Source: CAZAMT01 sp964486145
GTDB lineage: Bacteria > Bacteroidota > Bacteroidia > Bacteroidales > JAAAOM01
Length of the DNA: 8,860 nucleotides
Direction of reading: 5' to 3'
Assembly (NCBI GenBank): GCA_964486145.1
Contig: CAZAMT010000163.1
Location: forward strand, 1-8,860
Part shown: in pieces, positions 1 through 7,257 of the stretch
How the letters are laid out: every line of letters starts with the position of its first letter
Position numbering within the stretch: the first letter of the stretch is position 1
Translations under genes and position numbers: made by a program
The notes under the pieces: generated by a model
Told to the model about the DNA's origin: nothing
Databases searched by the model: none
Seen by the model: the letters and a program-made list of their open reading frames with translations, nothing else

Positions 1-93
1 TTAAATAAATACCGAGGATTAACACCACACATCGAGTTGTTATTATTCTTTTTCACCCAAATTGAGCGATTATTCCCTTCGGTCATGAGCTAA
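1..93 (+). CDS. possible C-terminal end of an unidentified protein, cut by the window edge
   Basis: Frame 1 is open from the first base for 30 codons and ends in TAA at 91-93. The translation contains RGLTPHIELLLFFF followed by TQIERLFPSVMS. It reads like the amphipathic, hydrophobic C-terminal helix of a real protein, but I do not recognise the family. A weak hairpin with a T-rich tail follows it, and then a promoter for the next gene, which fits a gene end. The same DNA is also open on the minus strand from an ATG at 86-84 to the left edge, but that product is rich in asparagine and lysine and looks less natural. The fragment is too short for a firm call. Confidence 0.3.
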   Translation, partial: LNKYRGLTPHIELLLFFFTQIERLFPSVMS

Positions 94-109
94 AGGTTCC
101 GCTCAACTT

Positions 110-136
110 AGGTTTCAATAACCTTGATTTTTGTTT
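110..136 (+). terminator. weak candidate intrinsic terminator after the left-edge frame
   Basis: AGGTT (110-114) can pair with AACCT (120-124) across the five-base loop TCAAT, and a T-rich tail follows (TGATTTTTGTTT, 125-136). Alternatively AAGGTT at 93-98 can pair with AACCTT at 120-125 over a longer loop. The stem is only five to six base pairs, so this is suggestive at best. Its position 17 bases after the TAA at 91-93 is the main support. Confidence 0.22.
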
Positions 137-137
137 C

Positions 138-168
138 ATTGGCTGTCGTAAGGATTTTTCTAACTTTG
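138..168 (+). promoter_or_regulatory. Bacteroidota-type promoter of the marC-family gene
   Basis: The -7 element TAACTTTG (161-168) matches the Bacteroidota consensus TAnnTTTG exactly. ATTG at 138-141 serves as the -33 element with 19 bases between the two. Transcription would begin near 175, leaving a leader of about 45 bases before the ATG at 222. The known consensus is TTTG, 17-23 bases, TAnnTTTG; use of this copy is inferred. Confidence 0.55.
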
Positions 169-221
169 CAACATTTTATTGAAAAACGAGTTAAAATCCA
201 AAACTTAATAGCTGATTTCCT

Positions 222-836
222 ATGGCCGATATTTTACAGTCATCCCTGTTCCTGCTGGTTTTGTTAAATCCTTTCCTGGTTATCGTTTACCTGATTGATG
301 TCATGGAGAAGCTCTCTTACCGGCGGTTCCGTAATGTTTTGTTTAGGGCTGGTTTAATAAGTGTTCTGGTTTTTGTTGTATTCGCCGTTTTGGGTTTTGC
401 CATTTTTGATAAAATAATTCAGGCTGAATTTGCATCTTTCCAGATATTTGGAGGTATTATTTTTTTGCTTATAGGTATTCAGTTTGTATTTAAAGGGCGT
501 TCTGCCATTGAAGACTTGCGGGGTGAATCAAAATATATTGCCGGAGCCATTGCCATGCCTGTTCTTATCGGACCTGGAACCATCAGTTACGCGGTGATCA
601 TCGGGAAACAATTGAATGCCATTGAATCGGTAATTTCAATCCTGATATCCGTATTTATTTCCCTCGCCGTAATGATTGTCCTTAAAAAAATTTACGACCA
701 GTTGCACAGAAAAAATGAAGAGCTGGTGCAAAGATACATCGAGATATCTGGTCGTATAACTGCTATGATTGCCGGTACCATTGCTATTGAAATGATTATG
801 GAAGGTGTTCAGTTCTGGTTTGGTAAATTCTGGTAG
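222..836 (+). CDS. MarC-family (UPF0056) integral membrane protein
   Basis: This 204-residue protein is nearly all membrane-embedded, with about six hydrophobic segments near residues 6-24, 39-64, 70-90, 104-125, 134-154 and 178-200. Family hallmarks are visible. An early LLNPF (14-18) sits in the first helix, AMPVLIGPGTIS (111-122) is the diagnostic MarC loop, and the last helix carries R-I-T-A-M-I-A-G-T-I-A-I-E-M-I. The length of about 200 residues is normal for the family. MarC proteins lie in the cytoplasmic membrane. Their substrate is poorly defined: the name came from the E. coli multiple antibiotic resistance locus, but a direct role in resistance was not upheld. The family is also labelled as neutral amino acid transporters after one archaeal member. 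The ATG at 222 has no Shine-Dalgarno sequence, as usual in this phylum. A promoter lies upstream and another separates it from gpmI, so it is probably transcribed alone. No specific substrate can be assigned. Confidence 0.9.
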   Translation: MADILQSSLFLLVLLNPFLVIVYLIDVMEKLSYRRFRNVLFRAGLISVLVFVVFAVLGFAIFDKIIQAEFASFQIFGGIIFLLIGIQFVFKGRSAIEDLRGESKYIAGAIAMPVLIGPGTISYAVIIGKQLNAIESVISILISVFISLAVMIVLKKIYDQLHRKNEELVQRYIEISGRITAMIAGTIAIEMIMEGVQFWFGKFW

Positions 837-871
837 ACGGTACATATTAATTCTTTGTGAATAATTTACTT

Positions 872-905
872 TTTGTTTCCTGTTCCAACGGAAAACGTAT
901 CTTTG
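872..905 (+). promoter_or_regulatory. Bacteroidota-type promoter of gpmI
   Basis: TATCTTTG at 898-905 is an exact TAnnTTTG -7 element. TTTG at 872-875 is a possible -33 element, with a long but allowed spacing of 22 bases. The start site would lie near 912, about 37 bases before the gpmI ATG at 949. The nine bases TATCTTTGC recur exactly in the gltX promoter. Confidence 0.55.
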
Positions 906-948
906 CCGATTATTTAAGATACTTCAAAACATTCCAATTAAAAGAGTT

Positions 949-2469
949 ATGAACAAAAAAGCAATTCTAATTATTCTAGATGGATGGGGGGAAGGTAATC
1001 ATACCAAAAGTGATGTAGTTTACCAGGCCAATACACCTCAAATGGATCGTATTATAAATGAATATCCTCATTCCAGATTACTTACTTCCGGAGAAGATGT
1101 TGGATTGCCCAAAGGACAGATGGGTAATTCGGAAGTCGGGCACCTGAATATTGGTGCAGGTCGGGTTGTATACCAGGATCTGGTTCGGATAAATAAAGCC
1201 ATCGAAGACAACAGCATTGCTTCAAATGAAGTTATTTCCAATGCTTTTTCCTATGCCAAAGAAAACAATAAAAATGTACATTTCATTGGCTTGATTGGTT
1301 CCGGGGGAGTACATGCCATGAGCAACCATCTGTACAAGCTATGCGATATCACAAAAGATTATGGTTTGAATAACGTATTCATTCATGCCATTACCGATGG
1401 AAGGGATACCGATCCAAAAAGTGGTTATGGCTTTGTTAAAGAAGTTCAGGATCATCTTGCACATTCAAATGGCAAAATAGCTTCCTTGATTGGCAGGTAT
1501 TATTCCATGGACAGAGACAAACGGTGGGAAAGGATCAAGCTGGGCTACGACCTGATGGTGGAAGGAAAAGGTACACCCTGCAAAGATGTCCTTCAAGCCA
1601 TCGAAGATTCTTACAAAGAGAATGTTACAGATGAATTTATTAAACCGGTAGTGATGACCGATGACAATGGTAGTCCGCTTGGAACAATAAACCAGGGGGA
1701 TGTTGTGTTTTGTTTTAATTTTCGGACCGACCGTTTACGCCAGATGACTACAGTGCTCACACAACAGGATATGCCCGAGCATGACATGAAAACAATGCCT
1801 TTGCATTACATTACCATGACTACCTACGACAAAAATTTCAAAGATGTACATGTCGCATTCAGTAAACAGAATGTTGAAAATACCATGGGTGAGATCATTG
1901 CGAAAGCAGGGAAAAAGCAGTTACGCATTGCCGAGACCGAAAAGTACGCGCATGTTACCTTCTTTTTCTCCGGGGGCCGTGAAGCTGAATTTGATAACGA
2001 AGAGCGTATTTTAATACAATCACCCAAAGTAGCTACTTACGATTTGCAGCCGGAAATGAGCGCTCCGAAGGTGAAAGATGAAGTAGTGGAAGCCTTAAAA
2101 CAGCAAAAATTTGATTTTATCTGCCTAAATTTCGCGAATGGTGATATGGTTGGGCACACAGGAATTTATGACGCCATTCGATCAGCTATAGAAACAGTCG
2201 ATCAATGTGTCGGTGAAGTGGTTGATACAGCCGTTGATAATGGTTATTCAGCGCTTATTATAGCCGATCACGGGAATGCAGATAATGCAGTTAATGACGA
2301 TGGTAGTCCAAATACAGCCCATTCGTTGAATCCCGTTCCGTGCGTGCTTGTTGATAACACATACAAAACCATAAAAGATGGGATTCTTGCAGATGTGGCT
2401 CCCACCATGCTAACCATTATGGGTTACGAAGTTCCAAAAGAAATGACCGGGAAGGTTTTGACAGATTAA
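949..2469 (+). CDS. gpmI: 2,3-bisphosphoglycerate-independent phosphoglycerate mutase
   Basis: This cytosolic enzyme interconverts 3-phosphoglycerate and 2-phosphoglycerate in glycolysis and gluconeogenesis through a phosphoserine intermediate. It uses two metal ions (usually Mn) and belongs to the alkaline phosphatase superfamily. The 506-residue length is typical. By comparison with the Bacillus enzyme the active site looks complete. Asp11 lies in ILDGWGEG, and the nucleophile Ser61 in MGNSEVGH (58-65). Substrate residues include His122, Arg152-Asp153 (TDGRD), Arg183, Arg189, Arg259, Arg262 and Lys332. The other metal ligands are Asp399 and His403 (NGDMVGH), Asp440 and His441 (IADHGNADN) and His458 (TAHSLNPVP). 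The phosphatase domain is split by the phosphotransferase domain, at roughly residues 75-310. A promoter lies just upstream and a strong hairpin terminator begins 12 bases after the TAA, so the gene is probably monocistronic. The ATG at 949 gives the standard N-terminus. Identification is firm. Confidence 0.97.
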   Translation: MNKKAILIILDGWGEGNHTKSDVVYQANTPQMDRIINEYPHSRLLTSGEDVGLPKGQMGNSEVGHLNIGAGRVVYQDLVRINKAIEDNSIASNEVISNAFSYAKENNKNVHFIGLIGSGGVHAMSNHLYKLCDITKDYGLNNVFIHAITDGRDTDPKSGYGFVKEVQDHLAHSNGKIASLIGRYYSMDRDKRWERIKLGYDLMVEGKGTPCKDVLQAIEDSYKENVTDEFIKPVVMTDDNGSPLGTINQGDVVFCFNFRTDRLRQMTTVLTQQDMPEHDMKTMPLHYITMTTYDKNFKDVHVAFSKQNVENTMGEIIAKAGKKQLRIAETEKYAHVTFFFSGGREAEFDNEERILIQSPKVATYDLQPEMSAPKVKDEVVEALKQQKFDFICLNFANGDMVGHTGIYDAIRSAIETVDQCVGEVVDTAVDNGYSALIIADHGNADNAVNDDGSPNTAHSLNPVPCVLVDNTYKTIKDGILADVAPTMLTIMGYEVPKEMTGKVLTD

Positions 2470-2480
2470 AAGACTATTCA

Positions 2481-2517
2481 CTGGTTGTAGTATCAAACTA
2501 CAACCAGATTTTTATTT
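2481..2517. terminator. strong intrinsic terminator between convergent gpmI and kbl
   Basis: CTGGTTGTAGT (2481-2491) and ACTACAACCAG (2497-2507) form a perfect 11-bp stem with the loop ATCAA. ATTTTTATTT (2508-2517) follows on the plus strand, giving a classic Rho-independent terminator for gpmI. On the minus strand the hairpin is followed by a moderately T-rich tract complementary to 2464-2480, and it lies 32-58 bases beyond the kbl stop, so it may also end tdh-kbl transcripts. Confidence 0.88.
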
Positions 2518-2538
2518 AAAAATGGTCACGTCCGGTGG

Positions 2539-3729
2539 CTACAGGATAACCTTTAATTCCTTACCGATATCGATAAATGCCTGCAATGCTTTGTCAATGT
2601 CATTTCTCGAGTGGGCTGCTGAAAGTTGAACCCGGATCCTGGCCTGGCCATTTGGTACAACCGGATAGTAAAAACCAATCACGTAGATGCCTTTTTCTAA
2701 AAGTTGGGCCGCAAAATCCTGTGATAACCTTGCATCATAAAGCATGATCGCAACAATGGCTGACTCAGTTTTTTTAATGTCAAATCCTGCTTTTTGGATT
2801 TTTTCCTTAAAATAAGCGGTGTTTTGATGCAGTTTTTCCTGAAGCTCATTGGTTTCAACCATTATATCAAACATTTTAATACCCGCTGCAGCTATCATCG
2901 GAGGGAGTGAATTTGAAAATAAATATGGACGGGAACGTTGACGAAGCATTTCAATAATTTCCTTTTTCCCGGTAGTAAAACCGCCAATGGCACCGCCAAA
3001 AGCCTTTCCAAGGGTACCTGTGATGATATCCACCTGTCCGCGTAAGTTGAACAATTCGGTAACACCCCGGCCTGTATGTCCCACCACTCCGGCTGAATGA
3101 CATTCGTCTACCATAACCATGGCATCGTATTTATCAGCCAGTCTGCATATTTCAGCCATCGGTGCTACATTACCGTCCATGGAGAATACGCCATCGGTAA
3201 CGATGATTTTAAATCGTTGGTCCCGGGCTTTTTTCAATTGTTCTTCCAGATCGGAAATATCTGCATTGGCATACCTGTACCGCTGGGCCTTACACAACCT
3301 CACGCCATCAATGATGGAAGCATGATTGAGGCTGTCGGAAATAATGGCATCTTCGGAAGTTAACAGTGGTTCAAATACACCACCATTTGCATCAAAACAC
3401 GCGGCATATAAAATGGTATCTTCTGTACCAAAAAAATCCGATATTTTTTCTTCAAGGGTTTTATGTAAATCAGTAGTTCCGCAGATAAAACGAACAGAGG
3501 ACATTCCGTATCCATGGCTGTCAAGTGCCTCTTTGGCGGCTTCAATTAACGCCGGATGTGAAGAGAGGCCTAAATAATTATTCGCACAAAAGTTTAACAC
3601 TTTTTCGCCGGCTGATACTTCAATTTCAGCACCCTGGGGACTGGTTATGATGCGCTCTTCTTTATATAATCCTGAATCTTTGATTGTTTGAAGTTCTTGC
3701 TGCAGGTGGTCTTTTATTTTTCCATACAT
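2539..3729 (-). CDS. kbl: glycine C-acetyltransferase (2-amino-3-ketobutyrate CoA ligase)
   Basis: This PLP enzyme of the alpha-oxoamine synthase family cleaves 2-amino-3-ketobutyrate with CoA to glycine and acetyl-CoA, the second step of threonine degradation. It has 396 residues; E. coli Kbl has 398. The N-terminal NFCANNYLGLSSHP (46-59) and YGMSSVRFICGT (74-85) are typical. SLNHAS (133-138) supplies the histidine that stacks on PLP, and VDECHSAG (207-214) supplies Asp208 and His211. GTLGKAFGGAIGG (238-250) holds the Schiff-base Lys242. Close relatives BioF and serine palmitoyltransferase share the fold. The Kbl-like ends and length, and above all the upstream tdh gene, decide the call. It follows tdh with 44 bases between them and no evident terminator, so the two are probably co-transcribed with tdh first. 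The ATG at 3729 gives the usual MYGKIKDHL start. Confidence 0.95.
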   Translation of the reverse strand: MYGKIKDHLQQELQTIKDSGLYKEERIITSPQGAEIEVSAGEKVLNFCANNYLGLSSHPALIEAAKEALDSHGYGMSSVRFICGTTDLHKTLEEKISDFFGTEDTILYAACFDANGGVFEPLLTSEDAIISDSLNHASIIDGVRLCKAQRYRYANADISDLEEQLKKARDQRFKIIVTDGVFSMDGNVAPMAEICRLADKYDAMVMVDECHSAGVVGHTGRGVTELFNLRGQVDIITGTLGKAFGGAIGGFTTGKKEIIEMLRQRSRPYLFSNSLPPMIAAAGIKMFDIMVETNELQEKLHQNTAYFKEKIQKAGFDIKKTESAIVAIMLYDARLSQDFAAQLLEKGIYVIGFYYPVVPNGQARIRVQLSAAHSRNDIDKALQAFIDIGKELKVIL

Positions 3730-3773
3730 AAGGCAATATTTTTTTTATGTCTTTAATTTAATAACCAATCACT

Positions 3774-4733
3774 TTATTTGGGGTTGAATTTTTTGCGTAT
3801 TTCATTTAGCATGGTTTCTGTAATTGCAGGTAAATCAAATTTAGGTTGCCATCCGGAGCCATTGCGGGCAAATGAGTCATCCACGCTTTCCGGCCAGGTT
3901 TCCGCGATTTCCTGTCGAAAGTCGGGCTTATAATTGATGCTAAATTCAGGGATATGTTTTTTAATTTCCATTGCAACATCTTCCGGTGAAAGGCTTGTTC
4001 CAGTGATATTGTAAGCCGAATGAATACGGATTTGCGAGCGTTCTGCTTCCATAAGACTCACGGTGGCATTGATTGCATCAGGCATGAAAAGCATGGGAAG
4101 TTTGGTTTGGGAATTTAAAAAACACTCGTAATGCTTTCGTAAAATGGCATCGTAAAAGATTTCAACGGCCCAGTCGGTTGTGCCACCACCGGCTTCGGTT
4201 TTGTAACTTATCAATCCCGGATAGCGCAGGCTGCGAACGTCAATATTGTATTTTTTAAAATAGTATTCACACCATCGTTCACCCGCAAGTTTACTTATGC
4301 CGTAAACGGTACTTGGCTCCATTACAGTGAGTTGGGGAGCATTCTGGTGTGGTGTTGTTGCTCCGAATACAGCAATCGAACTGGGCCAAAACACTTTTTT
4401 TACCTCATCCACCATTTTGGCAACTTCCAGTATGTTCATCAGGCTTTCCATATTGATATGCCAGGCCTGGGTTGGTAATTTTTCCGCATTTCCTGAAAGT
4501 ACAGCAGCGAGATGATAGATTTGCGTTATTTTGTGGCGAATCACAAAGTGAATCAAATGTTTGTCATCCATTACATCAAGTAAATGAAACGGACCGTTAT
4601 TTTTTAGTTCGCCCGTAACATCTTTAATATCTGTTGCAAACACATGAGAATTTCCATATATTTTTCGAAGCTCCGGCACAAGTTCAGAACCAATTTGCCC
4701 GGCAGCTCCTATGACGAGAATGTTTTCACTCAT
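3774..4733 (-). CDS. tdh: L-threonine 3-dehydrogenase, short-chain dehydrogenase (extended SDR) type
   Basis: This enzyme oxidises L-threonine to 2-amino-3-ketobutyrate with NAD+, and the product is passed to Kbl. It is not the zinc-dependent alcohol-dehydrogenase type of E. coli. It is the epimerase-like SDR type known from Flavobacterium, Cytophaga and animals. The 319 residues show a Rossmann fold with GAAGQIG (9-15), an acidic residue at the end of the second strand (FATDIKD, Asp35), and HLAAVLSG (74-81). The catalytic set is PSSIAVFG (117-124) and Tyr144-x3-Lys148 in STVYGISK. The stretch LRYPGLIS (169-176) followed by GGGTTDWAVEIFYDA (182-196), and later KLPMLFMPD, is the most diagnostic part and separates it from UDP-galactose 4-epimerases. 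The unstable product explains the tight linkage to kbl. It diverges from gltX across a 186-bp gap. The ATG at 4733 places the Rossmann glycines at the expected N-terminal position. Confidence 0.93.
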   Translation of the reverse strand: MSENILVIGAAGQIGSELVPELRKIYGNSHVFATDIKDVTGELKNNGPFHLLDVMDDKHLIHFVIRHKITQIYHLAAVLSGNAEKLPTQAWHINMESLMNILEVAKMVDEVKKVFWPSSIAVFGATTPHQNAPQLTVMEPSTVYGISKLAGERWCEYYFKKYNIDVRSLRYPGLISYKTEAGGGTTDWAVEIFYDAILRKHYECFLNSQTKLPMLFMPDAINATVSLMEAERSQIRIHSAYNITGTSLSPEDVAMEIKKHIPEFSINYKPDFRQEIAETWPESVDDSFARNGSGWQPKFDLPAITETMLNEIRKKFNPK

Positions 4734-4762
4734 AATTTGGTGTTGTAATGTTGATTTCTATT

Positions 4763-4791
4763 CGAAGGTATTAATCCCGATATATTTAAAA
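4763..4791 (-). promoter_or_regulatory. possible degenerate promoter of tdh-kbl
   Basis: On the minus strand, TACCTTCG (4770-4763) differs from TAnnTTTG at one position. TTTT (4791-4788) lies 17 bases upstream where the -33 TTTG would be. The predicted start would lie some 25 bases before the tdh ATG. Both boxes are imperfect and the region is A/T-rich, so chance is a real possibility. Confidence 0.22.
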
Positions 4792-4836
4792 AATGATATA
4801 TTACAGCACATCAGCACACGTTCTTCCTCCTTCCTG

Positions 4837-4865
4837 TTTGTTTGACCTTTGTTTTCTTATCTTTG
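4837..4865 (+). promoter_or_regulatory. Bacteroidota-type promoter of gltX
   Basis: TATCTTTG (4858-4865) is an exact -7 element and TTTG (4837-4840) is an exact -33 element, 17 bases apart. The predicted start near 4872 leaves a leader of about 48 A/T-rich bases before the ATG at 4920, with no Shine-Dalgarno motif. It shares TATCTTTGC with the gpmI promoter. Confidence 0.62.
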
Positions 4866-4919
4866 CGCCGTAAATTAAAAGCGGATTTTAACTGTTGTAT
4901 TATCAAAATATATTAAACT

Positions 4920-6443
4920 ATGTCAGATCAAGTACGCGTGCGTTTTGCACCAAGTCCTACCGGTCCTTTGCACATTGGTGGTGTTCGTACGGCTTTGTTT
5001 AATTATCTGTTTGCCAGGAAAAATAATGGCACATTTGTTTTAAGAATCGAAGATACAGATCAAACAAGGTATGTTACAGGTGCAGAGGAATATATTATTG
5101 AATCATTGAAATGGTGTGGAATTGAAATTGATGAGGGAATTACCGTTGGCGGAGATCACACGCCTTATCGACAGTCGGAACGGAAACCCATTTACAGGAA
5201 GTATGCGGATGAACTTCTGAAAAATGATAAAGCATACTACGCGTTTGATTCACCTGAGGATCTCGATCAAAAGAGGCTGGAATTGGAAAAAGATGGTAAA
5301 ACATTTGCCTATGGAGTGCATAACCGAATGGCCATGAAAAATTCTATCAGTATGCCCCCGGAGGATGTGGACGATATGCTGGCCACCGGAGTTCCATATG
5401 TGATACGCTTTAAGGTGCCTGATGACAAAGAGGTGGTAATGGATGACATGGTGAGGGGGAAAGTAAAAGTGCAGTCATCAACCGTTGATGATAAAATTTT
5501 ATTTAAAGCGGATGGCTTACCAACATACCATCTTGCGAATGTTGTAGATGATTATCTGATGAAAATAACACATGTCATCCGGGGTGAGGAATGGCTACCC
5601 TCATTGCCACTGCATGTATTGCTTTACAAGGCTTTTGGATGGGAAATGGAGATGCCTGTATTTGCCCATTTACCGTTAATTTTAAAGCCAACCGGAAAGG
5701 GAAAACTAAGCAAACGTGATGGTGATAAAATGGGTTTTCCGGTATTCCCGATCGAATGGAAAACAGCAAACAGCGAAATATTTGCAGGATTCAGGGAGGA
5801 TGGATATTACCCGGAAGCAGTTGTGAACATGCTGTCCCTGTTGGGATGGAATCCGGGTACGGACCAGGAACTTTTCAGCATGGAAGAGTTGATGGAGATT
5901 TTTGATCTTGAAAGAGTAGGAAAGGCAGGTTCACGATTTGATCCTGAAAAAGCCCGGTGGTTTAATCACCAGTACTTGCAAAAACAAACAACGGAGGCAC
6001 TTGCAAAACAATTGTTACCGGAACTAAAGAAACATAATGTTGATAAGGACTTGCAATATGTGATCAGGGTTGTTGATTTATTAAAAGAACGAGCCACGTT
6101 TGTAAAAGAAATTTGGGAACAGGGTTTTTACTTTTTTAAACCACCGGAAGGTTATGATCCAAAAACGGTGAAAAAGCGTTGGAAAGAAGATACACCAAAA
6201 CATATCAATGAAGTGCGTCACATCCTGTCCAACACAGAGCCGTTTGATTCATCTTCAACAGAAGAGGCGGTGAAACATTACATTGAATCCGGTGAGATAA
6301 GTTTCGGTGCAGTGATGAACCCTCTCCGGCTGGCCATCGTTGGAGCACCGCAGGGACCTCATCTTTTTGATATTATCGAAGTTATCGGAAAAGAAGAGAC
6401 CCTTTTCAGAATCGATAAAGCCCTTGAGCAATTGCCAAAGTAA
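4920..6443 (+). CDS. gltX: glutamate--tRNA ligase (glutamyl-tRNA synthetase)
   Basis: This cytosolic class I aminoacyl-tRNA synthetase charges tRNA-Glu with glutamate. It has 507 residues, slightly longer than the E. coli enzyme. The N-terminal RFAPSPTGPLHIGGVRTALF holds the HIGH-type motif (HIGG, 18-21). LRIEDTDQTR (41-50) is the usual substrate-site segment, and LFKADGLPTYHLANVVDD (194-211) with HVIRGEEWLPS (218-228) completes the catalytic core. KLSKRDGD (262-269) is the KMSKS equivalent. After it, MGFPVFPIEW and about 15 further residues before GYYPEA form an insertion that I recall from Bacteroidota GltX proteins. The C-terminal third is the helical anticodon-binding region. The residues that decide between discriminating and non-discriminating tRNA recognition were not resolved. 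The gene has its own promoter. Its TAA lies 8 bases from the stop of the convergent fetB homologue. Identification is firm. Confidence 0.97.
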   Translation: MSDQVRVRFAPSPTGPLHIGGVRTALFNYLFARKNNGTFVLRIEDTDQTRYVTGAEEYIIESLKWCGIEIDEGITVGGDHTPYRQSERKPIYRKYADELLKNDKAYYAFDSPEDLDQKRLELEKDGKTFAYGVHNRMAMKNSISMPPEDVDDMLATGVPYVIRFKVPDDKEVVMDDMVRGKVKVQSSTVDDKILFKADGLPTYHLANVVDDYLMKITHVIRGEEWLPSLPLHVLLYKAFGWEMEMPVFAHLPLILKPTGKGKLSKRDGDKMGFPVFPIEWKTANSEIFAGFREDGYYPEAVVNMLSLLGWNPGTDQELFSMEELMEIFDLERVGKAGSRFDPEKARWFNHQYLQKQTTEALAKQLLPELKKHNVDKDLQYVIRVVDLLKERATFVKEIWEQGFYFFKPPEGYDPKTVKKRWKEDTPKHINEVRHILSNTEPFDSSSTEEAVKHYIESGEISFGAVMNPLRLAIVGAPQGPHLFDIIEVIGKEETLFRIDKALEQLPK

Positions 6444-6451
6444 CCGGAAAG

Positions 6452-7246
6452 TTATTTTGTTTCCCTGATCAGTTTATCTACCGGATTATCAAAATCATCA
6501 AATACAAATGTATTGGCGATTTTTATGGTGAGCCAGGTTGAAACGGTTCCTGTTACAAAAATGGTAATCATGATCATGATTTGGTATTTTACGGCCAGGT
6601 TGGGATCACTTCCGCTCAATATTTGACCGGTCATCATGCCCGGCAGTGAAATGATACCTACCACAGCCATGGTTGCAATGGTTGGATTAAATGCTTGTTT
6701 CAATGATTTCCTCATGAAAGGCTTTAATGCTTCCGAACGCGTGGCCCCGTTCCCCAAAGCATAATGGTAATATGACATATTGCCGTGCAAATCTCCGTAA
6801 AAACTGTTGAGTGCGATAATATTACTTTTTAAAATATTACCGAGGATCATTCCGGTAATGGGAATGAAATACCGGGCCGTAAAAACGTTTTCGAGTTTTA
6901 TTACAAAACCAAGAAAAAAGGCATCAACAATCATGATGGTTCCCAATGTTGCCAGCAAAACGGGTAAGAGAAAGTATTTCCTGTTGAGCTCGCTTCTTGT
7001 GCTTACGGTATAGGTTGCTACGGTAATCATGAGAATTACCCAACCGATATTTAATAAAACAGAATCTGTTTCAAAAATAAATTCAAGGTATAAGCCAATG
7101 ATAATTAATTGGATGGTCATCCGAACAATGGCAATGAGTGATTCCTTCACCAACCCGGTTTCATAGTACCAAAATATGAGTATGGGCAAAACAAGCAATC
7201 CATAACCCAACATAAGATCCATCCAATGAATGTCTGTAATATCCAT
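6452..7246 (-). CDS. fetB: FetB-like (UPF0014) ABC transporter permease
   Basis: This 264-residue inner-membrane permease has about seven hydrophobic segments, near residues 11-27, 36-57, 63-81, 91-117, 123-147, 188-212 and 220-247. Family hallmarks are IPITGMILGN (128-137), the cytoplasmic segment GNGATRSEALKPFMRKSLKQ (165-184), and FNPTIATMAVVG (186-197) followed by SLPGMMTGQILSGSDP (200-215), AVKYQI (218-223) and a last helix. Length matches E. coli FetB (about 260). In E. coli the FetA-FetB pair has been linked to iron export and hydrogen peroxide resistance. Carrying that role here is inference, and the substrate of most family members is untested. The ATG at 7246 lies 11 bases after the stop of the ATPase gene, so the two are surely one transcription unit. 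No terminator is visible in the 8 bases separating it from gltX. Confidence 0.9.
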   Translation of the reverse strand: MDITDIHWMDLMLGYGLLVLPILIFWYYETGLVKESLIAIVRMTIQLIIIGLYLEFIFETDSVLLNIGWVILMITVATYTVSTRSELNRKYFLLPVLLATLGTIMIVDAFFLGFVIKLENVFTARYFIPITGMILGNILKSNIIALNSFYGDLHGNMSYYHYALGNGATRSEALKPFMRKSLKQAFNPTIATMAVVGIISLPGMMTGQILSGSDPNLAVKYQIMIMITIFVTGTVSTWLTIKIANTFVFDDFDNPVDKLIRETK

Positions 7247-7257
7247 GTTGATTTTAT

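Noticed and set aside
636..845. Minus-strand 69-codon frame opposite the end of the marC-family gene
   Set aside because: The opposite strand encodes conserved MarC membrane segments, and this product has no recognisable features.
875..896. Inverted repeat GTTTCC / GGAAAAC upstream of gpmI as an operator
   Set aside because: The arms are short and imperfect, and this repeat can arise by chance in such sequence.
3097..3577. Overlapping plus-strand open frames (88, 68 and 83 codons) inside kbl
   Set aside because: They lie antisense to a complete and well-conserved enzyme and have no recognisable family or promoter. They are by-products of kbl codon use.
2539..3729. Annotation as 8-amino-7-oxononanoate synthase (BioF) or serine palmitoyltransferase
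   Set aside because: No biotin or sphingolipid genes are nearby, and length, active-site layout and linkage to tdh match Kbl.
3774..4733. Annotation as UDP-glucose 4-epimerase or a generic NAD-dependent epimerase
   Set aside because: The GGGTTDWAVEIF segment and the kbl neighbour point specifically to SDR-type threonine dehydrogenase.
4734..4919. Riboswitch or T-box leader in the tdh/gltX divergent region
   Set aside because: No conserved leader structure, T-box core or terminator-antiterminator pair is visible. The gltX leader is short and A/T-rich.
5575..5769. Minus-strand 64-codon frame inside gltX
   Set aside because: It is antisense to the KMSKS region of a firm tRNA synthetase gene and has no independent support.
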